Below, piece by piece: positions 52,479-60,447 of a DNA stretch of 64,000 nucleotides. The position numbers were made by a program, and so were the translations under genes. Location: assembly GCF_900090105.1 (NCBI RefSeq), contig NZ_FMDM01000005.1:372001-436000 (forward strand), written 5' to 3'. The stretch is from Micromonospora humi (GTDB lineage: Bacteria; Actinomycetota; Actinomycetes; Mycobacteriales; Micromonosporaceae). The notes under the pieces were generated by a model. The model was not told the origin of the DNA. It worked only from the letters and a program-made list of their open reading frames with translations, and searched no databases. Every line of letters starts with the position of its first letter. The first letter of the stretch is position 1.

Positions 52479-53218
52479 GCGGGCTGCGGATCGAGGAGTT
52501 GCCGGACCGGCTCGTGGTCACGCTGGACCGGCCGGAGAAGCGCAACGCGATCGACGCCGACCTGGTCGGCGAGCTGCACGCCGTCTGCGCCGAGCTGGAG
52601 GCGCGGCCCCGGCTGATGCTGCTCACCGGCGGGACCGCGGGCATCTTCGCCGGCGGCGCGGACATCGCCCAACTGCGCGAGCGCGGCCGGCTGGACGCGC
52701 TGGCCGCCATCAACCAGGGCGTGTTCGCCCGGATCCGGGCGCTCCCGTTGCCCACCGTGGCGGCCGTCGACGGCCCGGCGCTGGGCGGCGGCGCCGAGCT
52801 GGCGTACGCCTGCGATCTTCGGGTGTGCACGGACCGGGCGGTCTTCGGTCAGCCCGAGGTGCGGTTGGGCATCCTGGCCGGCGCCGGCGCGACCTACCGG
52901 CTGCCGGCGTTGATCGGCGAGGCCCGGGCCAAGGAGCTGCTCTTCACCGGCCGGCGGGTGGACGCGGAGGAGGCGCTGCGGATCGGCCTGGTGAACCGGG
53001 TGGTGGCCGAGCCGGCGGAGCTGCTGCCCACCGCCCACGGCCTGCTCGACGAGATGGCCAAGGGCTCGTCGCTGGCGCTGCGCCTGACCAAGCTGGCGGT
53101 GGACGCGCCACCGGCCGCGCACCCGCAGCTCGACCTGCTGAGCCAGGCGGTGCTCTTCGAGGACGAGGAGAAGCACCGGCGGATGACCGAGTTCCTGGAG
53201 CGCCGCCGGCCGCGCTGA
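52475..53218 (+). CDS. Enoyl-CoA hydratase
   Basis: A 247-residue crotonase-fold hydratase for the second step of beta-oxidation. The oxyanion hole is GIFAGGADIAQLRE and DGPALGGGAELAYACDLRV; both catalytic Glu positions are kept (GAELAYA and FGQPEVRLGILAGAGATYRL). GTG 52475 overlaps the dehydrogenase stop. A bidirectional terminator follows. Confidence 0.93.
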   Translation: MSGLRIEELPDRLVVTLDRPEKRNAIDADLVGELHAVCAELEARPRLMLLTGGTAGIFAGGADIAQLRERGRLDALAAINQGVFARIRALPLPTVAAVDGPALGGGAELAYACDLRVCTDRAVFGQPEVRLGILAGAGATYRLPALIGEARAKELLFTGRRVDAEEALRIGLVNRVVAEPAELLPTAHGLLDEMAKGSSLALRLTKLAVDAPPAAHPQLDLLSQAVLFEDEEKHRRMTEFLERRRPR

Positions 53219-53228
53219 ACCACCACGG

Positions 53229-53263
53229 CGAGGGCCGCACCGGATCCCCCGGTGCGGCCCTCG
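53229..53263. terminator. Bidirectional hairpin terminator
   Basis: A perfect 15-bp stem, CGAGGGCCGCACCGG with CCGGTGCGGCCCTCG, and a 5-base loop, between the convergent hydratase and substrate-binding protein genes. Confidence 0.85.
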
Positions 53264-53275
53264 ATGCCTGGCGGC

Positions 53276-54610
53276 TCAGCTCCGGATCTGCACCCCGGCG
53301 TCGGCCAGCGCGGTGATCGCCCGCGCCGACTCACCGAAGCCGATCACCAGCACCGCCTCCGGGCCGAAGCTCTTGATCTCCTGGGCGATGCCGGTGAAGT
53401 CGACGGGCGTCTTCGGGTCGGCCGGCGGCGTGTAGGTGAGCAGCTTGAGCCGGTCCGCACCGACCCCCGCCTTCTCCAGCTCGGCGCGGACGTTCTCCTG
53501 GAGGCCCTCGCCGTAGGAGTCCTTGCGCGCCAGCAGCACGATCTTGCGCGGCCCGTCCCGCAGCATCACGTCCGCCAGCGCGCGGCCCTGGAGGCTGTCC
53601 GGCGGCGCGGTGCGGAAGTAGAGGCCCTTGTCGTCGACGGCGCTCAGCCCGGCGTCGGTGTTCGACGGCGAGAAGAGAATCCGTCCGGCGGCCACCACGT
53701 CCGGCAGCACGGCCCGGGAGATGCCGGACGCGCCGGCACCGATGATGATCGAGACACCCTGGCCGACGTGCGCGGCCACCGTCGCCTTGGCCACCGCCGG
53801 GTTGGTGCCGTCGTCGCCCTCGATGAACTTCACCGGCTCGCCGAGCACCCCACCGGCGGCGTTGATCTCGTTGAGCGCGAGCGTGACCGCGGCGGCCATC
53901 GGCGGGTACGCCAACGCCAGGTCACCGGTCTTCGGCAGCAGGCCGCCCATCACCAGCGGCGCGTCCTTCGCCTTCCCGCGGGCCTTGCGGCCGCGCGGCG
54001 GGGCCTTGCTGCTCGCGCCCGACTCCTCGCCGGCGCCGACGAACTCGGTCTTCCCGTCGTCGAGCTGCTGGTTGTCGAAGTGCAACGTGCCGTAGCTCGC
54101 GGTGGCCGGCTCGCCGGTGTCGGTGAAACCGGCCCGGGTCAGCGACACGCCCCGGTATTCCAGGTCCTGACCGGCGCGGGCGAGCTGGAGGCAGGCCGCC
54201 ACCTCGTCGCAGCGCTGGCCGCCGGCGGTCACCCCGACGATCTGCTGGGCGATCTCGCGCGGCGCGGTGGTGCCGGCGAGCTGGGTCGCCAGTGCGCTGA
54301 TCACCACGGCGTCGTACGACTCGGCGGCGTAGAGGAAGTCGTTCAGCTTCGGATCTACGTTGCGTAGCCGTTCCTTGAAGCTCTCCGGCAGCGGCGTGAG
54401 CGGGGTGGTGCCCTTCATGCCGTTGACGAGACTCGCCCGGTCCTTGAGTTCCGCGGCGAAGGAGTTCTGCATGTTGCCGTCGGTGCCGTAGAGGCGGACC
54501 TGGGTGGTGCCCGCGTCCTTCGGCTCGTCGCTCCCGCAGGCGCTGGTAGCGAGCAGGAGCACCGCGCAGGCCGTGGACAGGGCCGCGCGCGACGTGCGAT
54601 TTCCAAGCAT
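53276..54610 (-). CDS. ABC-type branched-chain-amino-acid-like substrate-binding lipoprotein, circularly permuted
   Basis: A 444-residue lipoprotein with signal peptide and lipobox LLLATSAC (Cys25). The order of the two halves is reversed relative to the LivJ-type family. Residues ~38-191 match the family's C-terminal part (RLYGTDGNMQNSFAAEL, VDPKLNDFLYAAESYDAVVI, then the GQRCDEVAACLQL Cys pair). A ~27-residue Lys/Arg/Gly linker follows, then residues ~220-444 match the family's N-terminal part (GGLLPKTGDLALAYPPMAAA, INAAGGVLGEPVKFIEGDDG, GLYFRTAPPDSLQGRALADV). The protein ends GVQIRS, where the usual protein would continue into its YGTDGN segment. No permease or ATPase gene is nearby. ATG 54610 fits the signal peptide. 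Confidence 0.8.
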   Translation of the reverse strand: MLGNRTSRAALSTACAVLLLATSACGSDEPKDAGTTQVRLYGTDGNMQNSFAAELKDRASLVNGMKGTTPLTPLPESFKERLRNVDPKLNDFLYAAESYDAVVISALATQLAGTTAPREIAQQIVGVTAGGQRCDEVAACLQLARAGQDLEYRGVSLTRAGFTDTGEPATASYGTLHFDNQQLDDGKTEFVGAGEESGASSKAPPRGRKARGKAKDAPLVMGGLLPKTGDLALAYPPMAAAVTLALNEINAAGGVLGEPVKFIEGDDGTNPAVAKATVAAHVGQGVSIIIGAGASGISRAVLPDVVAAGRILFSPSNTDAGLSAVDDKGLYFRTAPPDSLQGRALADVMLRDGPRKIVLLARKDSYGEGLQENVRAELEKAGVGADRLKLLTYTPPADPKTPVDFTGIAQEIKSFGPEAVLVIGFGESARAITALADAGVQIRS

Positions 54611-54763
54611 GGTCGTCCTTCCTCCGGCGAAGGTCCGCTGCGCACATTAGCGTGCCCGCGCGGCACGTGGGACTGTGGACCTGGCTCCGTCGGGACGCCG
54701 ACTGCGGGTATCACCCTGGGTGATCGTCGGCCCGGTTACGGGTCACCGCTTGACCCTCGCCGC

Positions 54764-54776
54764 TACTGTTCCGCAG
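54764..54776 (+). promoter_or_regulatory. Predicted leaderless promoter -10
   Basis: TACTGT (54764-54769) is seven bases before GTG 54777, with no ribosome site between. Confidence 0.45.
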
Positions 54777-55166
54777 GTGACCGACGACGCAGAGCAGACG
54801 CTCGACGACGCGACCGCCGTGCTCCGTTCGGCGTTGGCCGGCGACGGTGCCGGCGTCGTCGGCGCCTTCGACGCGGTCGTCGACCGGTCCGGGCTGGCCG
54901 GGGCGTACGGGGTGGCCTGGTGTCTGGCCGCCACCATGCTCGGCGACGACGCCCCCGCGGGCGCCGCCGCGCTCGACTTCCCCGGCATCGACCAGGCCGA
55001 CTACGACACCCGCTGGGTGGCCCGCTTCGTCAGCGCGTACGCCAACGACGACGCCGACACCGGCGAGGCGCTGTTCGGCGCGGCGGCCGCCGACGGGCTG
55101 TTGCCCGACTGCCTGCTCACGCTCGCCGGCTCGACCATCGCCACGCTGCGCAGCCGGGAGGGCTGA
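54777..55166 (+). CDS. Conserved hypothetical protein
   Basis: A 129-residue mainly helical cytosolic protein: TDDAEQTLDDATAVLRSALA, AGAYGVAWCLAATMLGDDAP, WVARFVSAYANDDADTGEAL and GLLPDCLLTLAGSTIATLRS. The GTG at 54777 is supported by a leaderless -10; an upstream in-frame GTG at 54675 would add residues with no conservation that I can judge. It is followed by the DUF2786 gene in the same direction after 34 bp. Function unknown. Confidence 0.65.
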   Translation: MTDDAEQTLDDATAVLRSALAGDGAGVVGAFDAVVDRSGLAGAYGVAWCLAATMLGDDAPAGAAALDFPGIDQADYDTRWVARFVSAYANDDADTGEALFGAAAADGLLPDCLLTLAGSTIATLRSREG

Positions 55167-55200
55167 CAGCCCGCGCGCCGCGTTGTGATACCCCTGACGG

Positions 55201-55905
55201 ATGTCCGAGGCGATGCTCAGCAAGGTACGCAAGCTGCTCGCCCAGGCCGAGGACCCGGCCTGCACCCCCGCCGAGTCGGCGACCTTCATGGCCAAGGCCA
55301 CCGAGCTGATCGCCCGCTACGGCGTCGACCGGGCGCTGCTCGCCGCCCGCGAACCGACCGCCGACCCGGTCGGCGACCGGGTGGTCGAGGTGATCGCCCC
55401 GTACGCCCGGGACAAGGCCGGCCTGCTCGCCGCCGTCGCCGACCCGCTGCGCTGCCGCTGCGTACGCCGCCGGGAGGGCACCGGTTTCGCGATGCACCTG
55501 TTCGGCTTCGCCAGCGACCTGGAACGCGTCGAGGTGCTGTTCACCTCGCTGCTGGTGCAGGCCGCGCACGGGCTGGCCGGGGCGGCCGTGCCGGTCGGCG
55601 AGCACCCGGCCGCGTTCCGGCGCACCTGGCTGGCCGGCTTCGCCCAGGTGGTCGCCGAGCGGCTGCGCGCGGCCGAGGCCGGCGCGGTCGCCGAAGCCGG
55701 CGCGCCCTCGGTGGCGCTGGTGCTGGCCGACCGCTCCGACCGCGTCCAGCGCCGGCTCGCCGAGGTGTACCCGCGACTGCGTACCGCCCCGCGTCGCCGG
55801 CTCGCCGGCGGAGGATTCGGCCCGGGCGCCGCCGCCGGCCGGCGCGCCGACCTGGGCGACCCCGGTCTGACCGGTACGGCGTCGAGCCGGGGCATCTCCG
55901 GCTGA
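55201..55905 (+). CDS. DUF2786 domain protein
   Basis: A 234-residue protein with an N-terminal DUF2786 domain: MLSKVRKLLAQAEDPACTPA, ESATFMAKATELIARYGVDR. The middle has LADPLRCRCVRRREGTGFAM and HLFGFASDLERVEVLFTSLL, which match the remainder of the longer DUF2786 proteins of actinomycetes; the C-terminus is Gly/Arg-rich. The role of the family is unknown. ATG 55201 begins the conserved region. Confidence 0.82.
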   Translation: MSEAMLSKVRKLLAQAEDPACTPAESATFMAKATELIARYGVDRALLAAREPTADPVGDRVVEVIAPYARDKAGLLAAVADPLRCRCVRRREGTGFAMHLFGFASDLERVEVLFTSLLVQAAHGLAGAAVPVGEHPAAFRRTWLAGFAQVVAERLRAAEAGAVAEAGAPSVALVLADRSDRVQRRLAEVYPRLRTAPRRRLAGGGFGPGAAAGRRADLGDPGLTGTASSRGISG

Positions 55906-55938
55906 GCCGGCGCGCCCGTGCCCGCTCCGGTGGCGGGG

Positions 55939-56454
55939 TCAGTCGGTGGTGCGGGTGACCGTCGCCAGATAACGGCAGAGCAGTTCGTGCCAGCCGGCGG
56001 TGAGCGCCTCGCGGTAGCCCTCGGCGGCCGTGCCGTGCCGGTCGAAGTAGCGGTGTTCGACGTCCACCCGGGTCGCCTCGGCGCCCTCGGGGTGGAAGAG
56101 CACCTCCACCTCGCTGGCCCGCGCCGGATCCGGCACCGGGACCCGGTCCGGCCCGATCTGCCAGGTGAAGACCAGCCGCCGGGGCGGATCCCAGGTCAGC
56201 ACGCGACCCCAGTCGTTGCGGAAGCCGTACGGGCCGATCTCGTAGAGCATGCCGCCGGCCCGCGGTTCCATGCCGAGCCCGGCCAGCGCCTCCGGCCCGG
56301 ACCAGGTGTATTCGCGGACCCACCAGTCGGCGAGCGCGCCGGTGAAGACCGCGTACGCCCGCTCGCCGGACGCCGGGACGAGGAGGCTGCTGCGGAGGGA
56401 GAATCGGTCGAACTCCTGCCGGACCTCTTCCTGATCGGCCATCTCCTGTCCCAT
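55939..56454 (-). CDS. SRPBCC (AHSA1/START-like) domain protein
   Basis: A 171-residue helix-grip protein of the AHSA1-like branch. Typical stretches are RSSLLVPASGERAYAVFTGA, LADWWVREYTWSG, LYEIGPYGFRNDWGRVLTWD and PPRRLVFTWQIGPDRVPVPD, with VEHRYFDRHG and GYREALTAGWHELLCRYLAT near the end. Such domains bind hydrophobic ligands or serve as stress-related chaperone activators; no ligand can be inferred. ATG 56454 or 56442 may be the start. It is convergent with the DUF2786 gene. Confidence 0.82.
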   Translation of the reverse strand: MGQEMADQEEVRQEFDRFSLRSSLLVPASGERAYAVFTGALADWWVREYTWSGPEALAGLGMEPRAGGMLYEIGPYGFRNDWGRVLTWDPPRRLVFTWQIGPDRVPVPDPARASEVEVLFHPEGAEATRVDVEHRYFDRHGTAAEGYREALTAGWHELLCRYLATVTRTTD

Positions 56455-56640
56455 AAGCCCGGACCATACCGGCTGATGTCTCGCTGTGCAGCTTTGGTTT
56501 CGCCCGCTTCCGGACACCGGGAACCCCGGTTCCCGACAGTCCCACCTGCCCTCACCGGCGGGTGCCGAGGGCCGGCGGATGCCCCACCGGAAAGCGGGTA
56601 ACCGCCGCTGATCCGGACCGGCCGACGGGGGAGCGGGAGC

Positions 56641-57462
56641 ATGAGCGACAACGGAGCCACCGAACGGGCGCGGGAGCCGACCGAGGAGCGGCGACTCGCC
56701 GCCGCAGGCGCGGCCGAGACGGAGCCGGACGTCCTGCTCGACGTGCCGGAACTGTCGGTCGACGAGATCCGGCTGGCGGTCGACGGGTTGGACGCGGACC
56801 TCTCGCTGCGCGCCCGGCTGGCCAACCTGCTCCAGCTCGACGCCGGCGTCCGGGTGCACCTGGAGGGCGTCGAGCTGGACATCACCGGCGTCCGGGCCGA
56901 GGCCCTGCTGAAGGTACGCCTGGAGAAGCTGGTGCAGATCCTGGATCGGGCGTTGACCACCATCGACCGCAATCCCGAGCTGATCGACGCGCTGGCCCGG
57001 TCGGTCGGGGCCACGGTCGACGACGTGCACCGGGTGGCCGGGCAGGTCGCCGGGCCGGCCGTCCACCGCACCGCCGACGCCGGTGAGGTGGTCGACCGGG
57101 TCGTGCCGGAGGTGGCCGGCGGTGAGGTCGAGCGGCGCGCACCCGCCGGGGCGGATCCGGGCGCAACCTCCGCGGGAGAGCCTCCCGGGACGGTGCGGGC
57201 GGCCGAGGGGGAGCGTGGTCCCGGGTCCGCCGACGGCGTCGGTTCCGGAACGGGTGGCGGTGGTGCGCCTGACGGTGAGGCATCGGGCGGCGCCGCCGAG
57301 TCCGGTGGAGGTGCTCGGTCCGCGGATGAGGTCGAGTCCGGTGCCGGGGCGGCGCAGCTGGCCGGGCAGGCAGGGCAGACCCTGCGGCAGGCGGGCCGGA
57401 GCGTGTGGGAGGCGATTCAGGGTGGCATGAGTCAGCACCGCCAACAGCGCCCGGGGCGCTGA
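56641..57462 (+). CDS. Conserved actinobacterial protein with DxxxL-rich beta-helical-like repeats
   Basis: A 273-residue soluble protein. The conserved first part reads EPDVLLDVPELSVDEIRLAV, DGLDADLSLRARLANLLQLD, AGVRVHLEGVELDITGVRAE and ALLKVRLEKLVQILDRALTT, IDRNPELID. This looks like a conserved core of actinomycete proteins that I recall but whose role is unknown. After residue ~150 the protein is a low-complexity Gly/Ala/Glu/Ser tail ending RQAGRSVWEAIQGGMSQHRQ. ATG 56641 follows GGGGGAGCGGGAGC. Confidence 0.72.
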   Translation: MSDNGATERAREPTEERRLAAAGAAETEPDVLLDVPELSVDEIRLAVDGLDADLSLRARLANLLQLDAGVRVHLEGVELDITGVRAEALLKVRLEKLVQILDRALTTIDRNPELIDALARSVGATVDDVHRVAGQVAGPAVHRTADAGEVVDRVVPEVAGGEVERRAPAGADPGATSAGEPPGTVRAAEGERGPGSADGVGSGTGGGGAPDGEASGGAAESGGGARSADEVESGAGAAQLAGQAGQTLRQAGRSVWEAIQGGMSQHRQQRPGR

Positions 57463-57500
57463 CCCCGGCTCCTGCCGTTCCACCCGACCCCTTGGGTCTG

Positions 57501-57857
57501 TCAACCCGTCTCCGCGTCGGGAGCCGTCCGCCCATGGCGACGAAGCAGTTCCTGGAGAGCGGTGATCTCGGCGAGTAGGGCTCGGCGTCCCTCCTGGGTG
57601 ATCCGGATCCAGGTTCTCGGGCGGCGACCGTGGTAGCCCTTCTCCACCTGGATCAGGTTCGCCTCCTCCAGCACGGTGAGGTGCCGGGACAGGTTGCCCG
57701 CGGTGAGTTCGAGAGCCCCCCGGAGATAGGCGACCTCCACGCGTTCGCTCTCCGCGGCGATGGTGAGGATCCCGAGCCGGTGCCGCTGGTGGACGGTGTC
57801 GTCGAGTCCGTTCGTCGGGTACGCCGGCGCGGTGCGGGGGCCGTCCTCGGTGCTCAC
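57501..57857 (-). CDS. Winged-helix transcriptional regulator (PF13601 type)
   Basis: A 118-residue MarR/ArsR-like winged-helix protein: DDTVHQRHRLGILTIAAESE, VEVAYLRGALELTAGNLSRH (recognition helix), LTVLEEANLIQVEKGYHGRR and TWIRITQEGRRALLAEITAL. Members of this family typically regulate an adjacent membrane protein or transporter gene. GTG 57857 overlaps the stop of the upstream membrane-protein gene as GTGA. The operator array at 58640 is likely its target, making an autoregulated pair. Confidence 0.86.
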   Translation of the reverse strand: MSTEDGPRTAPAYPTNGLDDTVHQRHRLGILTIAAESERVEVAYLRGALELTAGNLSRHLTVLEEANLIQVEKGYHGRRPRTWIRITQEGRRALLAEITALQELLRRHGRTAPDAETG

Positions 57858-58612
57858 GCGTACCCATTGTGCTGCTGCTTCGTGGTGGCGAGCGCGACAC
57901 CCCCGCCGATCAGCAGGACGGGTGCCGGGAGCAGGGCCGCCAGCATGAAGCTGAACCGGTGAAGGTCTCCCGGTTGCAGGTCGGCGACCTGGAACCAGGC
58001 GTTCACCGCGACCAGCGCAGCGGTGTAGAGACCGACCACGATCCACAGACGCCCGCTGCGTTCCAGGTGGGCGAGGACCGCCAGGCCGAGGGCGATCACG
58101 AGGTGCGGCAACATCCCGCGATTCGCGGTGCCGAGCAGCGGTCCGACCAGCCATCGGGTGGCGCCCGAGCTTCCCACAGCCGTGTTGAAGAGCAGAAATT
58201 CCAGTACGACGGGGAGCGCGACGCCGACCAGGGTGCCGGCGATGCCGGCGATGACGTACGCCCGGGTCGGGGTCTGCACGCCGGCCCGCCGGCCGTGTCG
58301 CCGGTACCAGGCGAGGCTGAGCAGGTAGCCGCCGACGAGCGCGGCCAGCCAGTACCAGCCCAACGCGGCGGACTGCTCCAGGAAGTGGCCGCCGAGGCCG
58401 GTCAGGGCGGGAGTGCCCGGGCCGGCGCGCAGCGCGGCGGGCTCCGTCGACTCGACGTAGAGCGGTCCGGCCGTGACGGTCAGCAGGCCGAACAGCAGGA
58501 GCGGGAACCAGTAGGCCTGGCGCGCGGCGCGCGCCCGTCGTCGGAGGGCGGTCACCGAGGCGAGCAGTTCCTGCGGGCTGTCCTCGCCGGGTGACAGGGA
58601 TTCGGACGACAT
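57854..58612 (-). CDS. Integral membrane protein paired with a winged-helix regulator
   Basis: A 252-residue protein with about six membrane helices: FPLLLFGLLTVTAGPLYV, LGWYWLAALVGGYLLSLAWY, YVIAGIAGTLVGVALPVVLE, MLPHLVIALGLAVLAHLE, IVVGLYTAALVAVNAWF and MLAALLPAPVLLIGGGVALA. The N-terminus is cytosolic (SPGEDSPQELLASVTALRRR). No known transporter motif is visible. It is the first gene of a pair with a winged-helix regulator. ATG 58612 has AGGAGGAG upstream; the operator array overlaps its promoter. Confidence 0.82.
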   Translation of the reverse strand: MSSESLSPGEDSPQELLASVTALRRRARAARQAYWFPLLLFGLLTVTAGPLYVESTEPAALRAGPGTPALTGLGGHFLEQSAALGWYWLAALVGGYLLSLAWYRRHGRRAGVQTPTRAYVIAGIAGTLVGVALPVVLEFLLFNTAVGSSGATRWLVGPLLGTANRGMLPHLVIALGLAVLAHLERSGRLWIVVGLYTAALVAVNAWFQVADLQPGDLHRFSFMLAALLPAPVLLIGGGVALATTKQQHNGYA

Positions 58613-58632
58613 GGCTCCTCCTGGAAGCTGGC

Positions 58633-58662
58633 TACTGTATGCAAACAGGTTTGCATTGCAAA
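58633..58662 (-). promoter_or_regulatory. TGCAAA operator array over the promoter of the membrane protein/regulator pair
   Basis: TGCAAAC-AG-GTTTGCA (58640-58655) is a 16-base palindrome, and TTTGCA-T-TGCAAA (58650-58662) overlaps it. Read on the minus strand, TTGCAA and TACAGT (near 58660 and 58633) form a -35/-10 pair 16 bases apart with the palindrome as spacer, so bound repressor would block polymerase. Confidence 0.65.
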
Positions 58663-58704
58663 GCTAAGGATCGCAAGAGGTGCAGGGCGAGAGAATCGCG
58701 GACG

Positions 58705-58875
58705 ATGATCGGCCCGTTCGTCGTCGTGGGCCGGCGGGATCGGCGACGGCTGTCCTCCCCGGAGGACGCGGCCGCGGCCCAGGCGGCGCGAGCCGACCAG
58801 GGGCGGCACGCGGCGGAGCGACACGGCGCCCAGGGCGAGGTGTGGCGGAACGGCCAGAACTCGCCGTACAGCTGA
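58705..58875 (+). CDS. Small hypothetical protein
   Basis: A 56-residue basic protein, MIGPFVVVGRRDRRRLSSPE to NGQNSPYS, rich in Ala, Arg and Gln. It lies divergent from the membrane protein gene and ends 10 bp before the arsC stop. No ribosome site is convincing and no family is recognised; it may not be a gene. Confidence 0.35.
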   Translation: MIGPFVVVGRRDRRRLSSPEDAAAAQAARADQGRHAAERHGAQGEVWRNGQNSPYS

Positions 58876-58885
58876 GCGTTCCGCG

Positions 58886-59287
58886 TCAGCCGTCCCGCTG
58901 CCCGGCGAGCAGCTCGACGACGCGCTGCCGGATCTCGTCGCGCACCTGCCGGACCACGTCCAGGGGCTGGCCGGCAGGATCGGTGAGCTGCCAGTCCTCG
59001 TACCGTTTTCCCGGGAAGACCGGGCAGGCGTCGCCGCAGCCCATGGTGACGATCACGTCGCTGGCCTCGGCCGCGTCCCAGGTGAGACGCGCGGGCGTCT
59101 GGCCGGTGATGTCGATGCCGACCTCACGCATGGCCTCGACCGCGACCGGGTTGATGCCCTCGGCCGGCTCGCTGCCGGCCGAGCGGACCTCGACGCGGTC
59201 GCCGGCGAGGTGGCGGAGCCACGCGGCGGCCATCTGGGAGCGGCCGGCGTTGTGGACGCAGACGAACAGCACGCTGGGCTTCTTCAT
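58886..59287 (-). CDS. arsC: Arsenate reductase ArsC (low-molecular-weight phosphatase type)
   Basis: A 133-residue thioredoxin- or mycothiol-linked arsenate reductase of the LMW phosphatase fold. The phosphate loop is VLFVCVHNAGRSQMAAAWLR (Cys10, Arg16); MGCGDACPVFPGKRYEDWQL contains the redox Cys pair region, and DWQLTDPAGQP the catalytic Asp. Arsenate is reduced to arsenite. ATG 59287 overlaps the aquaporin stop as ATGA. It is the third gene of an arsR-aquaporin-arsC unit. Confidence 0.9.
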   Translation of the reverse strand: MKKPSVLFVCVHNAGRSQMAAAWLRHLAGDRVEVRSAGSEPAEGINPVAVEAMREVGIDITGQTPARLTWDAAEASDVIVTMGCGDACPVFPGKRYEDWQLTDPAGQPLDVVRQVRDEIRQRVVELLAGQRDG

Positions 59288-60021
59288 CGGAGTTCGGTCT
59301 CCCGGGTGAGGTGCGGCATCACCACGTCGTCGGCGGTGTCGGCGGCGCGTGGGTACCAGGCGGCGAGGGCGGCGACGGCGACCAGGCCGCCGGCGAGTTG
59401 AGCGGCGACGAAGCCGGGCACCGAGGCCGGGGCGATGCCCGCGAACGTGTCGGTGAACGCCCGGCCGACCGTGACCGCGGGGTTGGCGAACGAGGTCGAC
59501 GAGGTGAACCAGTAGGCGGCCCCGATCCAGGCGCCCACCGCGGCCGGCGCGGCGGAGGCCCGGCCGGAGCGGGCGAGGGCGAAGACCAGCAGGACCAGGC
59601 CGGCGGTGGCAACCACCTCGGCCAACCACAGGTGGCCGCCGCCGCGCCCGGTGCGGGACCACGCCGCGGCGGGCAGGCCGAACATCAGGTGGGCCAGGAC
59701 CGTGCCGGTGATCGCGCCGGCGAGCTGGGCGACGACGTACGCGGCCAGCTCCCGCGTGTCGAGTCCCGTGCCGGCCCGGCGGCCGAGCCACCAGTCGACC
59801 GCGGAGACGACCGGGTTGAAGTGCGCGCCGGACACCGGGCCGAAGGTCAGGATCAGCGCGCCCAGCGCCAGCGCGGTGGCGATCGCGTTCTCCAGGAGTT
59901 GGAGCCCCACGTCGGTCGGGGAGAGCGTGGTGGCGGCGATGCCGGAACCGACGACGGCGGCGACGAGCAGCGCGGTGCCGGTGAACTCCGCGGTGGCCCG
60001 CCGAGGCAGGGTGAGGGTCAC
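59284..60021 (-). CDS. MIP-family channel (aquaglyceroporin) of an arsenic operon
   Basis: A 245-residue six-helix channel. The two pore motifs are GAHFNPVVSAVDWW (first NPA replaced by NPV) and SFANPAVTVGRAFTDTFAGI (NPA kept). In ars operons such aquaporins (AqpS-like) let arsenite leave the cell passively after ArsC makes it. No ArsB or Acr3 pump gene is present here. GTG 60021 overlaps the arsR stop as GTGA and arsC overlaps its end, so the three are translationally coupled. Confidence 0.88.
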   Translation of the reverse strand: MTLTLPRRATAEFTGTALLVAAVVGSGIAATTLSPTDVGLQLLENAIATALALGALILTFGPVSGAHFNPVVSAVDWWLGRRAGTGLDTRELAAYVVAQLAGAITGTVLAHLMFGLPAAAWSRTGRGGGHLWLAEVVATAGLVLLVFALARSGRASAAPAAVGAWIGAAYWFTSSTSFANPAVTVGRAFTDTFAGIAPASVPGFVAAQLAGGLVAVAALAAWYPRAADTADDVVMPHLTRETELR

Positions 60022-60371
60022 GAGTGGCCGATCTCCAACAGCGCACCGAGCCGGCGGAACGCCTCGGGCCGTACCCGGTACCAGACCCAGGTTCCGCGCC
60101 GCTCCGAGTCGACCAGGCCGGCGTCCCGCAGCACCTTGAGATGGTGCGAGACGGTCGGCCCGGACAGGTCGAACGCCGGGGTCAGGTCGCACACGCAGAT
60201 CTCCGGCACCGAGGCGATCATCGACATCAACCGCAACCGGACCGGGTCGCCGAGGGCCTTGAACATCGGCGCCACCACTGCGGCCTGGTCGGCGTCCAGC
60301 GGCCGGGCGGCGATCGGCGGGCAGCAGGCGACCGCGTGGAGATCCACGACCGGCAGCGCTTGTTTCGACAT
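60018..60371 (-). CDS. arsR: ArsR-family arsenic-responsive repressor
   Basis: A 117-residue winged-helix repressor. The DNA-binding part is LSGPTVSHHLKVLRDAGLVD; EICVCDLTPAF holds the ELCVCDL-type Cys pair that binds As(III) in classical ArsR. A second Cys pair lies in VACCPPIAARP near the N-terminus. ATG 60371 begins SKQALPVVDLHAVACCPP; the longer in-frame reading would enter the promoter. It is divergent from arsI/cadI; the 76-bp gap contains TTTTGAAATCTGTCAA on the minus strand, the likely operator/promoter region. Confidence 0.92.
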   Translation of the reverse strand: MSKQALPVVDLHAVACCPPIAARPLDADQAAVVAPMFKALGDPVRLRLMSMIASVPEICVCDLTPAFDLSGPTVSHHLKVLRDAGLVDSERRGTWVWYRVRPEAFRRLGALLEIGHS

Positions 60372-60447
60372 GCCTCTAGGTTGACAGATTTCAAAACAGG
60401 GTGCAACGTGGGGGCTGCTTCGAAAACCATCTAGACAAGGAGACGTC
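60372..60447. promoter_or_regulatory. Divergent ars promoter region
   Basis: A 76-bp, AT-richer gap. TTGACAGATTTCAAAA (60381-60396) and TTCGAAAAC near 60419 are imperfect repeats of a TTxxAAA motif and probably contain the ArsR operator for both directions. CAAGGAGACG (60436-60445) is the ribosome site of arsI/cadI. Confidence 0.5.
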
